DNA of 10,570 nt from JANYCO01 sp031416415 (GTDB lineage Bacteria > Bacteroidota > Bacteroidia > Cytophagales > Cytophagaceae): NCBI GenBank assembly GCA_031416415.1, contig JANOTP010000048.1, forward strand, positions 1-10,570, given 5' to 3'. Made by a program: the position numbers and the translations under genes. Below the pieces are notes generated by a model that had not been told where the DNA came from, did no database searches, and saw only the letters and a list, made by a program, of their open reading frames with translations. This document shows, in pieces, positions 1-7,770 of this stretch (its first letter is position 1; each line of letters opens with the position of its first letter).

Positions 1-3000
1 CCGCTTCTTTAAGGATAATGTATATTGAGTCATTTTGCTCGATACGTGCTTGTAATTTATTTATCCAATCCCGTCTAGTTTTCTCATTGTACCTCCATTT
101 CACTTGGTGCACGCGGTCTTCACCGGAGAAATCTTCATAACGGTATTCAGATACTTTGAAATTATCTGGACTTATTACAATGTCTTGTATTTCTTCTTCA
201 TTGTTCCAAATGCTATAAGTACGCTCTTTGTTCACTTGGAGCATAATAGAGTATACTTCGTTCCACTCATCTGTAAGAATAGAGCTAGGTGCATTGGCGG
301 CCAGATTTCGAAAGCTGACTAAGAATTCTAGTGCTTGGGCAGAGAGGTTGAGTTGTACTAAACGTTCAGAAATGTTTTCGCCCAAAATATAAAGATCCCA
401 GAGGCCAAGTAGCCAAGCAGAATTGGTTGTTTTGACAATATATTTGTCTACGATATAATCAAACCCAATAAGCGCTGTTGATTGAGCTACACGCTCAGAT
501 TGTATCAAATTAAAAAGAGTTACTAAGCCATCGTTACGTTCGTTCCAGAGCGTATATACAGCATTGTCAATATCGATAGATTTAAGAAAGTCAGGACGAA
601 TATAATCTGGCTCAATAACAGGTGTTCGCGTGGCACTAGTAAAGGCTTTTTTCCATATTTTTCTTTGGTCGGAAGCTCCTCTCCATAAAGGTATAAATGC
701 TCTAAGGCTGTTCCAATAATAGATAGAACCAGAGGACTCCGCAGAAACCCAAGAAGAATAGAGTATACGTATTTTATAAGCGCTAGTTAATATTTTATAA
801 AAACCATTCCATTCATCGGAAGAAACAACAATTGCTGAATTAGGAATTGCTCTTGACTTAATATCCATAAGGGTTTTGAAAGCCTGCTCCGTGGTGTGCA
901 AAGTGGTGGTGATATGAGCTATAGCTAATTTCACGAGACTGGGATCAGTGGCATTATTCAGATCAGAGAGTATAACTTCCAGAGTAGTGTAAGCGCCCAG
1001 GTAACTACTGCCCCACGCTTCTTTAAAAGCATCGTAGACGGTACCTTCTTCTTTCTTTTTCTTAATCAATTCAAATTCTGCCTGTAAGGTATTTTGCCGA
1101 GTAGTCCAGAGTGTAATGGCATCAATGGCTACAGCAGGACCTGCTAGGTCTTTTATATTTACCAATTCAGGCTCTATTAATGGTATACCACTAGCGCGTA
1201 TAATTGGCCATGTTCCTGCTGTTGGCTCACTAAGAGGAGACCAGAAGTCTACAGAATTTAATGTTAAATTTAGAGCTGTTTCTTCAGCAACCCAGTCAGA
1301 GTAGAATGCTTTTTTCCTTGATTGAGTAAAAATAGAATAGAGCTCTTCCAGCACCTCTTTTTCAGTCGATCTATATACGAGGCAATCGATAGTAAAAGGA
1401 ATATTGACTGTATTTTCCTCAATAGACAAAGAAGTTATGGAATCTACTATCGTTACATTGGCCCATTGTCCACCAGACATTGCACTGATCAAACCATTTA
1501 TTACTTGTTCTTCGCTATCACCGCTAATAGCTGTATAAACAGCTGTACTACTGCTAGCAGAGATCGTGATCTTTACAGAAAATATATCTCCTAATTTCAC
1601 CTGTTTCGGTGCAATACTAATTTTATGTTTTATTAAAGAAGTTGCTACAGCGATTACTTCACTGGCGAATCCCTTTTCGTCATTTACTTTTGTAATAATG
1701 TAGGTTTCGTAGAACCTAAAAAAAGCAGGTAGCTCCATTTTCAGAGCAATCGTTACGTTGTCGAAAGCCGCTAGATAGGCAGCTTCGTCTCCTTTTTTCA
1801 AATCTTCGTAATACTGTTTCAGCGTAGCATCGGAAGGTACAGAAGACCATGCGGCATTACTTGCATTGAAAGCACCATTGGTGTAGGACACAGAATCATC
1901 CATGAGTAGAAGCATTGCAGGAATATTGGTTCCCAATGTTCTAAAAGCTACGAGTTGGTTGTATACCCAATCTGTTCTAGTTTTCCAAGCCAAAAAGGTT
2001 GGATTACTTATTACTGTAGGTCTTCTAAAATCATCTGCACTGATGATGTCTGGATCCAGAATAGGAATAGAAAGATCGGTGTAAGCAGAAGTTTTATGAT
2101 CAGACAACAACCAATTGTCACGCAAGTTACGTAGTCTCCATGCAGCTATTAGAGGCACTAAAGACATGTAAATACTAGTATTATTGGTAGCATTGGCCAA
2201 TTGCAATTCACCACTTAAATCACTTTCATTCTGAGCCCCAATTACATATGTAGTACCACCAGTATTTTCTGCAATAGCAACGAGGGTACCGATGCTTTTG
2301 GAAGCATCTTTGTAAATCTTTACTTGGGAAGTTGCGTTGTCAACTGTTAAATAGATATATCCATCAATATCTGTGTTTTTTCCCCATTCTACTCCTTTAA
2401 AATTCCATCGTGTAATCTGATTGCTACCATCTCCTAATTTCAATCCTTCAGATAAGTGATTTCGTGTAGTATCTTCCAGCCCGAATGTACGTTCAAGAAA
2501 GGTTTCATTCAGAACTGCTGAATTGCGTATATCGACAAAAAGGGTAGTGAATGGATCAAATCCACTAGGATTATAAGGGAGATTCAATCGCTTAGCAAGT
2601 GCCGCTTTTCTTATTTTTACTTTATCAGGGTCTAATCCACTGCGCACGTCCCTTATTTCTTCATAGGAGGTGCCGAGTTGGATAAGCAAATAACGATAGG
2701 TGTGTGCACAATAGTCCAAGACCGCTTTTGCTAATGCCGTAGTTTGGGATCCTGAAGGGGTATGGGCACTGTCGCTAATGTATCCACGCAAAATTTCTAT
2801 TACAGATCTTTGCTGGCAAATCTTTTTGTCCATGTCTTGGCAAGAAGCTGGCAGATCCTTGAAGTTCTGGTAAAATTTAGTAGTTAGAAAGTCGAATGTA
2901 TTAGTATAATTAGTATTAATATTTTTTGAGGTATAATTCAATAAATCCATTAAATAAGCCAAAGGGCTAACTGCTGCATCACAATCGTCACATAAACATT

Positions 3001-5461
3001 TCTCTTGCAGTACTTCATCGAGTTGTGGAAACACACCTTGGGTTGTGGTAGTGAGTGAGGATGATTTATGTCCTGTAATTAAATTTTGTAAAAATACTCC
3101 ATATGATTTTGACAGTGTATGAACCCTTAGAGCGTTGAAACCACCAATTTTTTGGCTAGCATCCATATAAAGAGAGACAATTTTATTCCTGTCTGCCTGT
3201 CCCAATTCATAAACGCTTTTGTAGCCGTTATTAATCAAGTGTTGATTGGCCATGTAATCAGGAGAAACAGAATTTAGATCCGCATGTGCATCTAACGCTA
3301 TAACAGCAGGAGTATCCTTAGTGATACCAGAAGGGAGATTAGTTCTATTGGCCAATCCCCCAACTACACGGATATCCCTTAGATTTACTAAGCTGTTGGT
3401 AGATAAATAAGTATTCAGGGCAGTGGGAATAGTCAAGCCAGTATGAGCAGCCACATTGGCAATAGTAGGATAGGTAACACTAGCAATGCTGGGATTATAC
3501 GTTATTATTTTTATATCTCCTTTCCCATTTTCAACTGTATAGGTACTTGAAGTAAGAATGGTTTCGCCATTTAGGACTTCAATTTTAATATTACTAATGT
3601 ATTTAAACGGTTTTTTTAATCGATATTCAAAATTAAAAGATCCATTGTTTAGCGTAGAAGTCTTATCAATATAAATGTTTGGAGTGGTGGTAACCATCCA
3701 AGCTCTGATTTCATAACCACTGGCATCCCCACCTCCTGAATTTACCTGTAATTGACCATTAAATTTAAAGGTTCGATAATTAAGTAGCTTAGATTTAACG
3801 GCAGAGTCATGCAAGTCCTCTGCTAATGCTTTAAAATAAATATGATTTTCAGGAAGATCAATAATTTCTTTTTTTAGACTTATTAGTTCTATTGTAAAAG
3901 ATTTATTGTTGGTAACTCCTGTAATAGTCACATAACTTGTAGAGTTAGTAGCCACTACTTTTGACCAATCGTCAAGGGCTGTGGCTGCTGCCGCATTTAT
4001 TACAGCTGTAATTCCAGCTACTACATTGGCTAAAGTATTGGCGGTCGCAGTATAAGTAAGTGTTGCCAAAGTATTAATCCTTAGCATATATACATTCCCA
4101 ACTGCCATTGTACCGTATGGTGTAAAGTTGTCTATCTGAACTTGGGTGGCACTAGCTTGCTGTGTTGTTGTTATTGGTTCTCGGCTAGTAGCTGGAATTT
4201 CTTTTATAGATAAAAAACTAAAACTAGAAACTTCAATTTTTAATAAAGAAGATACTGCTGTAATATCAAAAGTAATCGTACCTGCTGCTAGATCAGCGGC
4301 ATTAAAGGTTTTGTAAGTAGTAGAGGTGTTATCAGTAATGATAGCTCCAGTAGTAATGCTAGCTAATGTAATGGTGATTTTATATTTTTTCCCTGTAGTT
4401 AAAATAGATCCTGTACGAGGAAAAGTGTTGAGACCACTATTGCCATTTAAGTTAGTTATAAGATTTCCACTTCCATCATACCATCCACCTGTTGATAGTC
4501 CGAAATCTCCATTAAACTGTAATTCATATGAAGTTTCCTTTTCTGTGCCAGTAAGAGTGCTTGTGTCCTCAATACCAGTAATAACTGGTATTGTAACAAG
4601 ATCTCTAATAGTAGTAATTATATCTCTGTTTTTTAAATGAAGAAGAATAGATTCGATTCCAGGTCGGATTAAGGGTCTGAATAAATTTAAATAGGCATTA
4701 TCCAATTGGTCGTCAGTATAACTAGTGCCATCCTTTTTTGTAACGATATCATGTGCTTTTGCAATAAGATCTCCCGCCAAAAAATCAGCATACGAACGAG
4801 GATTGTTATTGAATTTAATAAAATTTCTTAGGTAGGATGAGAGTTGAATGGATTTAGTATCTAATAGATTGTCAAAATCATCGTACCTCAAAAGATTTTG
4901 TAAAAAAATGCTGAATTCAGTAACTCCTTTCAGCTCCTTTCCGATATAATTGGACTCCATTCCTGTCCAACCGTTTTCTATTTCGCGTGTTTTTCTATTT
5001 AGATACAACGAAAAACCGCCAAATATTAATTTGCGAGTAGCTGGACTAGCATCAAAATGTGTAAGTAGTCCTGTATAGGTATTTGATACATAAGTTGCCC
5101 AGTTTTGATTATAAGGAGCCGCTCTTAATTCGCTCCCCATTATTAAAATGCTACTTTGCATCTCTATAGGAAAGAGCCTTGAATAGTAATCCCATTTTTG
5201 ATCTTCTGTATAGGATCCAGGAACCAATGAGTTTTTATTATGCAGATATTGGCTAAAAGCTACATATAAGTCGTTGGAAGAGGCTAAACCAGGGAGGTTT
5301 CCAATATAGGTGCTTATTTCATCTGTACTTAACAAAGTATATTGTGAAAAATAAATACAGGTTTCTGAATTTATATAAAGATTGAATAATTTTTCAATAG
5401 TATTTTGTTGATCCGACTCAAATGAATACCTGTATTCTGACCAATTTATTATTGTTGCCAT
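1..5461 (-). CDS. Giant TcA-like (Tc-toxin A / VRP1-related) protein, 5' part, cut by the window edge
   Basis: One reading frame stays open from the ATG at 5461 to base 1, giving 1,820 codons with no stop; the C-terminus is outside the window. An in-frame TAA lies just upstream, so this ATG is the only sensible start. No signal peptide or membrane span is seen. Approximate layout: residues 1-300 mixed, helix-rich; 300-435 Ser/Thr-rich beta; 438-527 a beta domain ending in a V-T-I-T-G motif; 565-635 a carboxypeptidase-regulatory-like beta sandwich; 690-900 a VRP1-like region with LDAHADLNSVS, then C822-L-C824-D-D-C827 followed by SPLAYLMDLLNY; 1130-1820 Trp/Arg-rich repeats. The CxCxxC plus SPxAYLxDLL signature recalls TcA-related giant proteins; true TcA subunits form the pore and translocation channel of Tc toxins. 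I infer the relation from remembered motifs. Function as a toxin, a component of an injection system or an adhesin is open. The preceding glycosyltransferase is 13 bases away. Confidence 0.8.
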   Translation of the reverse strand, partial: MATIINWSEYRYSFESDQQNTIEKLFNLYINSETCIYFSQYTLLSTDEISTYIGNLPGLASSNDLYVAFSQYLHNKNSLVPGSYTEDQKWDYYSRLFPIEMQSSILIMGSELRAAPYNQNWATYVSNTYTGLLTHFDASPATRKLIFGGFSLYLNRKTREIENGWTGMESNYIGKELKGVTEFSIFLQNLLRYDDFDNLLDTKSIQLSSYLRNFIKFNNNPRSYADFLAGDLIAKAHDIVTKKDGTSYTDDQLDNAYLNLFRPLIRPGIESILLHLKNRDIITTIRDLVTIPVITGIEDTSTLTGTEKETSYELQFNGDFGLSTGGWYDGSGNLITNLNGNSGLNTFPRTGSILTTGKKYKITITLASITTGAIITDNTSTTYKTFNAADLAAGTITFDITAVSSLLKIEVSSFSFLSIKEIPATSREPITTTQQASATQVQIDNFTPYGTMAVGNVYMLRINTLATLTYTATANTLANVVAGITAVINAAAATALDDWSKVVATNSTSYVTITGVTNNKSFTIELISLKKEIIDLPENHIYFKALAEDLHDSAVKSKLLNYRTFKFNGQLQVNSGGGDASGYEIRAWMVTTTPNIYIDKTSTLNNGSFNFEYRLKKPFKYISNIKIEVLNGETILTSSTYTVENGKGDIKIITYNPSIASVTYPTIANVAAHTGLTIPTALNTYLSTNSLVNLRDIRVVGGLANRTNLPSGITKDTPAVIALDAHADLNSVSPDYMANQHLINNGYKSVYELGQADRNKIVSLYMDASQKIGGFNALRVHTLSKSYGVFLQNLITGHKSSSLTTTTQGVFPQLDEVLQEKCLCDDCDAAVSPLAYLMDLLNYTSKNINTNYTNTFDFLTTKFYQNFKDLPASCQDMDKKICQQRSVIEILRGYISDSAHTPSGSQTTALAKAVLDYCAHTYRYLLIQLGTSYEEIRDVRSGLDPDKVKIRKAALAKRLNLPYNPSGFDPFTTLFVDIRNSAVLNETFLERTFGLEDTTRNHLSEGLKLGDGSNQITRWNFKGVEWGKNTDIDGYIYLTVDNATSQVKIYKDASKSIGTLVAIAENTGGTTYVIGAQNESDLSGELQLANATNNTSIYMSLVPLIAAWRLRNLRDNWLLSDHKTSAYTDLSIPILDPDIISADDFRRPTVISNPTFLAWKTRTDWVYNQLVAFRTLGTNIPAMLLLMDDSVSYTNGAFNASNAAWSSVPSDATLKQYYEDLKKGDEAAYLAAFDNVTIALKMELPAFFRFYETYIITKVNDEKGFASEVIAVATSLIKHKISIAPKQVKLGDIFSVKITISASSSTAVYTAISGDSEEQVINGLISAMSGGQWANVTIVDSITSLSIEENTVNIPFTIDCLVYRSTEKEVLEELYSIFTQSRKKAFYSDWVAEETALNLTLNSVDFWSPLSEPTAGTWPIIRASGIPLIEPELVNIKDLAGPAVAIDAITLWTTRQNTLQAEFELIKKKKEEGTVYDAFKEAWGSSYLGAYTTLEVILSDLNNATDPSLVKLAIAHITTTLHTTEQAFKTLMDIKSRAIPNSAIVVSSDEWNGFYKILTSAYKIRILYSSWVSAESSGSIYYWNSLRAFIPLWRGASDQRKIWKKAFTSATRTPVIEPDYIRPDFLKSIDIDNAVYTLWNERNDGLVTLFNLIQSERVAQSTALIGFDYIVDKYIVKTTNSAWLLGLWDLYILGENISERLVQLNLSAQALEFLVSFRNLAANAPSSILTDEWNEVYSIMLQVNKERTYSIWNNEEEIQDIVISPDNFKVSEYRYEDFSGEDRVHQVKWRYNEKTRRDWINKLQARIEQNDSIYIILKEA
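2..2067 (-). repeat. Four or more degenerate Trp/Arg-rich repeats in the giant protein
   Basis: Within residues 1132-1820 the motif 'I-x-(D/E/S)PD-x-(I/F), about 15-25 residues, then W-x-x-R' recurs. The heads are ILDPDII near residue 1132, LIEPELV near 1425, VIEPDYI near 1613 and VISPDNF near 1761. Each is followed by a W-R helix: AWKTRTDW, LWTTRQNT, LWNERNDG and VKWRYNEKTRRDW. Before the later heads is a second conserved block, of the form EW-x-x-x-Y-x-(I/M)-L, then K-x-R-x-x-Y-x-x-W. The spacing is about 293, 188 and 148 residues; the long first interval contains the inserted beta domain. The array continues past the window edge. Confidence 0.65.
1383..1612 (-). repeat. Second copy of a phage-structural-like beta domain inside the giant protein
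   Basis: Encodes about residues 1284-1359. It starts with VKLGDIFSVKITI, continues through Y-T-A-x-S-G-D-S and an amphipathic helix (QVINGLISAM), and ends with NIPFTI. The order matches the copy at about 438-527 (GNVYMLRI, TYTATANTLANVVAGITAVIN, then VTITG and KSFTI). This 'strand, YTA, helix with V-x-x-G-(I/L)-x-x-(A/V)(I/M), strand, PFT' pattern is familiar from phage tail and other structural proteins. The copies are diverged, so the duplication is old. Confidence 0.6.
3875..4150 (-). repeat. First copy of the phage-structural-like beta domain inside the giant protein
   Basis: Encodes about residues 438-527 of the giant protein. It is the better preserved copy: a GNVYMLRI strand, TYTAT, a helix VVAGITAVINAAAA, a Trp (DDWSKV), then SYVTITGVTNNKSFTI. 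It sits between a Ser/Thr-rich beta stretch and the carboxypeptidase-like beta sandwich. The second copy lies about 840 residues further on, inside the repeat region. Confidence 0.6.
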
Positions 5462-5474
5462 GTTGTTTCTATAT
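5462..5474 (-). promoter_or_regulatory. Translation-initiation spacer of the giant gene
   Basis: The 13 bases between the glycosyltransferase stop and the ATG at 5461 read ATATAGAAACAAC in the sense direction. There is no GGAGG-type site, only an A-rich leader as is usual in Bacteroidota. The spacing implies cotranscription and possibly coupled translation of the two genes. Confidence 0.55.
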
Positions 5475-6608
5475 TTATTTTATACTAATTGCATTTGTGT
5501 AATCAAAATTTTTATAAACCAACCCTTCTCCAAAAGTATTTTTAGTTTCGTTTACTTTTATCTTGTTATTCACTTCATTTAAATGAATCCGATTGGAATT
5601 GGTGATTATAGAGTAGCTAAGCGTTGTATTGTGTAAAAGTGTTTTATTTGTAATATGTGTATATAATATGGAGATATCTTGTTTAATAGTAGGAATATAA
5701 TTTAGTCTAGAATTGTCTGTATAAAAGCGCTGAACTTCACCAATAGCTAAATTCAGAATAAGAAATTCATCGTCTTCTACCCAAGTACCTTTTCTCCAAC
5801 CTTGCTCTTCAATAGAAGAAGGACAATGAATTGAATAATAATTTTCTACTAACGTGCCCATTTCAAAGGTCCCGTTTTTATATAGAAACAACACTTTCTT
5901 TTTTTTATCCGAAATGTACGCTAGATAAAATCGTTCTAAATTTTTTCTAAAAAACTCATTACTTATTCTCTCATCGTCAGAATGTGCTATTGAATGAAGG
6001 AACTTTGTATTCTTTATATTGATCTCTTTTCGTCCTAGTCGAGCTAATCGCTCGTATAGATCTGTATCTTCATGTCCGTAACTTTCCATTTCTTCATCAT
6101 AACCACCAACGTTCATAAAATCTTGCTTCATAGCACAAAAACGTCCATACGAATCTTTGAATTCGGAAAATTCAGCATCATAACTGCCTGCTAGAAAAAT
6201 ATTTTCTTTATTCGTAAAAGATTTATTGATATAGTCTGCAAAGCCTTCTCCAGTAAAATTATCAGCATCAACATTACAAACTATATCGCCCTCTGCCATT
6301 CTTAAAATCTGATTTCTGGAATGACTTCGATTAAAATATTCTGGTTCAGTAGTTCTGAAAAATTTCAATTTGCCACTCAGAATATATTCTTTCATGTTTT
6401 CGTTAACCCATTGTTCCAGACCGTCTGTAGAATTATAATCTAAAAGCAAATATTCGGAATTGTAATAGTTACAGTTATCTTCTATATTTTTAGGCAATGT
6501 TATCCTTATATGATGCAGTCTATTCATACAAACTGTTGCAAAAGAAATCTTATAATCATTCACAATCGTTACTGTATTTTCCATACTACAAAGTTCTGCA
6601 TTTGCCAT
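5475..6608 (-). CDS. Family-2-type glycosyltransferase with an extra C-terminal domain
   Basis: 377 residues. The catalytic part covers about 19-230. It begins with ISFATVCMNRLHHIRITLP, the nucleotide-sugar-binding beta-alpha unit of GT-A fold enzymes. N-V-D-A-D (112-116) is the metal-binding DxD motif. GGYDEEMESYGHEDTDLYERL (168-188, described by its GGYDE...GHED core) is the acceptor-side motif typical of galactosyltransferase-like family-2 enzymes, and H-S-D at 209-211 fits the late metal ligand. Residues 238-377 form a beta-rich extension (FEMGTLVENYY, W271, LILNLAIG) that I do not recognise. The enzyme should move a sugar from a nucleotide donor in the cytosol. It leads a two-gene operon with the giant TcA-like protein, so it may glycosylate that protein or a shared surface polymer. 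The alternative start is Met9; both lie before the fold. No convincing TAnnTTTG promoter was found upstream. Confidence 0.88.
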   Translation of the reverse strand: MANAELCSMENTVTIVNDYKISFATVCMNRLHHIRITLPKNIEDNCNYYNSEYLLLDYNSTDGLEQWVNENMKEYILSGKLKFFRTTEPEYFNRSHSRNQILRMAEGDIVCNVDADNFTGEGFADYINKSFTNKENIFLAGSYDAEFSEFKDSYGRFCAMKQDFMNVGGYDEEMESYGHEDTDLYERLARLGRKEINIKNTKFLHSIAHSDDERISNEFFRKNLERFYLAYISDKKKKVLFLYKNGTFEMGTLVENYYSIHCPSSIEEQGWRKGTWVEDDEFLILNLAIGEVQRFYTDNSRLNYIPTIKQDISILYTHITNKTLLHNTTLSYSIITNSNRIHLNEVNNKIKVNETKNTFGEGLVYKNFDYTNAISIK

Positions 6609-7100
6609 TATTATACTCTAATTAATGTTCGGAACTAACCAAACAATATCATGAACCCAAAAAAGTAATAAATGTTTTATCAAAAAACATTTATACCTCA
6701 AATGGTAATTTGTATGCAATAAATATTAGCTGTTTTATTTCTGGTAGTAGCTGACTTCCATAGCCTCATTTACACTGTATATAGGCACAAACGACAAAAA
6801 GAAAATGAATCTAAAAGATATTAAAAAGTAATTGCTATCAAAATTTTGCTTTAAGAGTTGTGTTAGACAATTATAGTTTGTTTAAAAATAGAAAGCAACT
6901 AAATTTAGAAAAATAATAAATTAATAATTTAATTGTATACATATATAGATGAATACAATTCACTAAAATACAAACATTTATATTTTAATAAATTTTCTTT
7001 TTTTAGAAATTAAATAATTCAAAATATATCATATTTAACAACACCTATGCACTGAATTTTAAAAATTACTAGAGGAAATTCTAATTTACCTAAAGTGCTA
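6609..7100. other. AT-rich intergenic region, about 490 bp, no supportable gene
   Basis: Short stop-rich frames on both strands and very low G+C. It separates the glycosyltransferase start from the decayed FkbM gene; both lie on the minus strand, so the operon promoter should be here. It contains an 11-bp inverted repeat (6668-6694), a weaker 8-bp one (AATTGTAT/ATACAATT, 6931-6960), and a tiny plus-strand start, ATG at 6805, that stops after eight codons. I found no clear match to the Bacteroidota TTG/TAnnTTTG promoter and no tRNA or other RNA gene. Confidence 0.6.
6668..6694. repeat. Perfect 11-bp inverted repeat with a 5-base loop
   Basis: ATAAATGTTTT and AAAACATTTAT flank ATCAA. It lies about 60 bases upstream of the glycosyltransferase start. 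The stem is almost all A/T and is not followed by a good U-tract, so a strong intrinsic terminator is unlikely. An operator-like site in the leader of the operon, or chance in AT-rich DNA, are the alternatives. Confidence 0.45.
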
Positions 7101-7770
7101 TTAGTAATTTGTAGTTGCTTTTTTATAAATTTGATTTAACGCCTTATTTTTTATGCCTAATTCTGCTATTAATTTGTAATTTTTTTCCTTCATGAAAATT
7201 TCAATTTCATTGTTTGAGTAATTATTTTCAATACTAAATATGTCGATAAATATATTATTAAAGTCTATTGATTTTAAAATTTCAAGTTCTCTTCCTTCAC
7301 TATCAATGCTACAATAATCAATAGTATGAAGCTTATATCTTTTTAGTAACGCTTTAAGTTTTATAGTAGGCAAATCATAAATCAGCTTTTTATGATTATT
7401 TTCAAACTGTTCATTCCAGCTTCAATTATTTTCATATGTTCAGTATGAAAATTTCTTTTTATTCCGCTAAGCATTGGCAAGCAATTTCCCGTAAACTCAA
7501 TAAATTTCTCGATTTCTCCAGAAAATGATATACATGCATTTTCACAAATGCAATTTCGGTTTACCACCAACTTGTTAAACTCCACTAAACGAGGTTCAAT
7601 GCACATTCCTGTCCATCCTCTCTGACGTTCCAGAAAGAATGTATTGCTTAAAGTATTCCATCGCCTGCTCCTACCTCAACGAAAACACTACCTTCCTTTT
7701 TTTTAAATACTTCTTGATCAAAATAGGAATTTTGGTTGTATTCGCTGAAATAAAATTCTTTTGGTTTCAT
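7101..7770 (-). pseudogene. FkbM-family methyltransferase, broken by two frameshifts
   Basis: Read from ATG 7770 with one base restored near 7650 and one near 7418, this gives a full-length protein of about 223 residues. Part 1: MKPKEFYFSEYNQ, then VFVEVGAGDGI, the SAM-binding glycine loop of class I methyltransferases. Part 2: SNTFFLERQRGWTGMCIEPR, then the NRNCICENACIS block. Part 3: WNEQFENNHKKLIYDLPTI, then IDYCSIDSEGRELEIL and the C-terminus. These are the canonical FkbM blocks in the correct order, and the family O-methylates sugars and related small molecules using S-adenosylmethionine. Both lesions are equivalent to a one-base deletion. The first makes a TAA at 7648-7650, so only the first 40 residues would be made. 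The conserved residues are otherwise in place, suggesting recent inactivation or base-calling errors. It lies head to head with the radical SAM remnant. Confidence 0.85.

Noticed and set aside
104..4640. Plus-strand open frames of 60-104 codons at 104, 1116, 1322, 1902 and 4326
   Set aside because: They lie antisense within the unbroken giant minus-strand frame and have no recognisable domains; they are shadows of its codon bias.
6609..7100. CRISPR array or tandem DNA repeats in the long gap
   Set aside because: No regularly spaced identical units; the similarity is only shared A/T richness.
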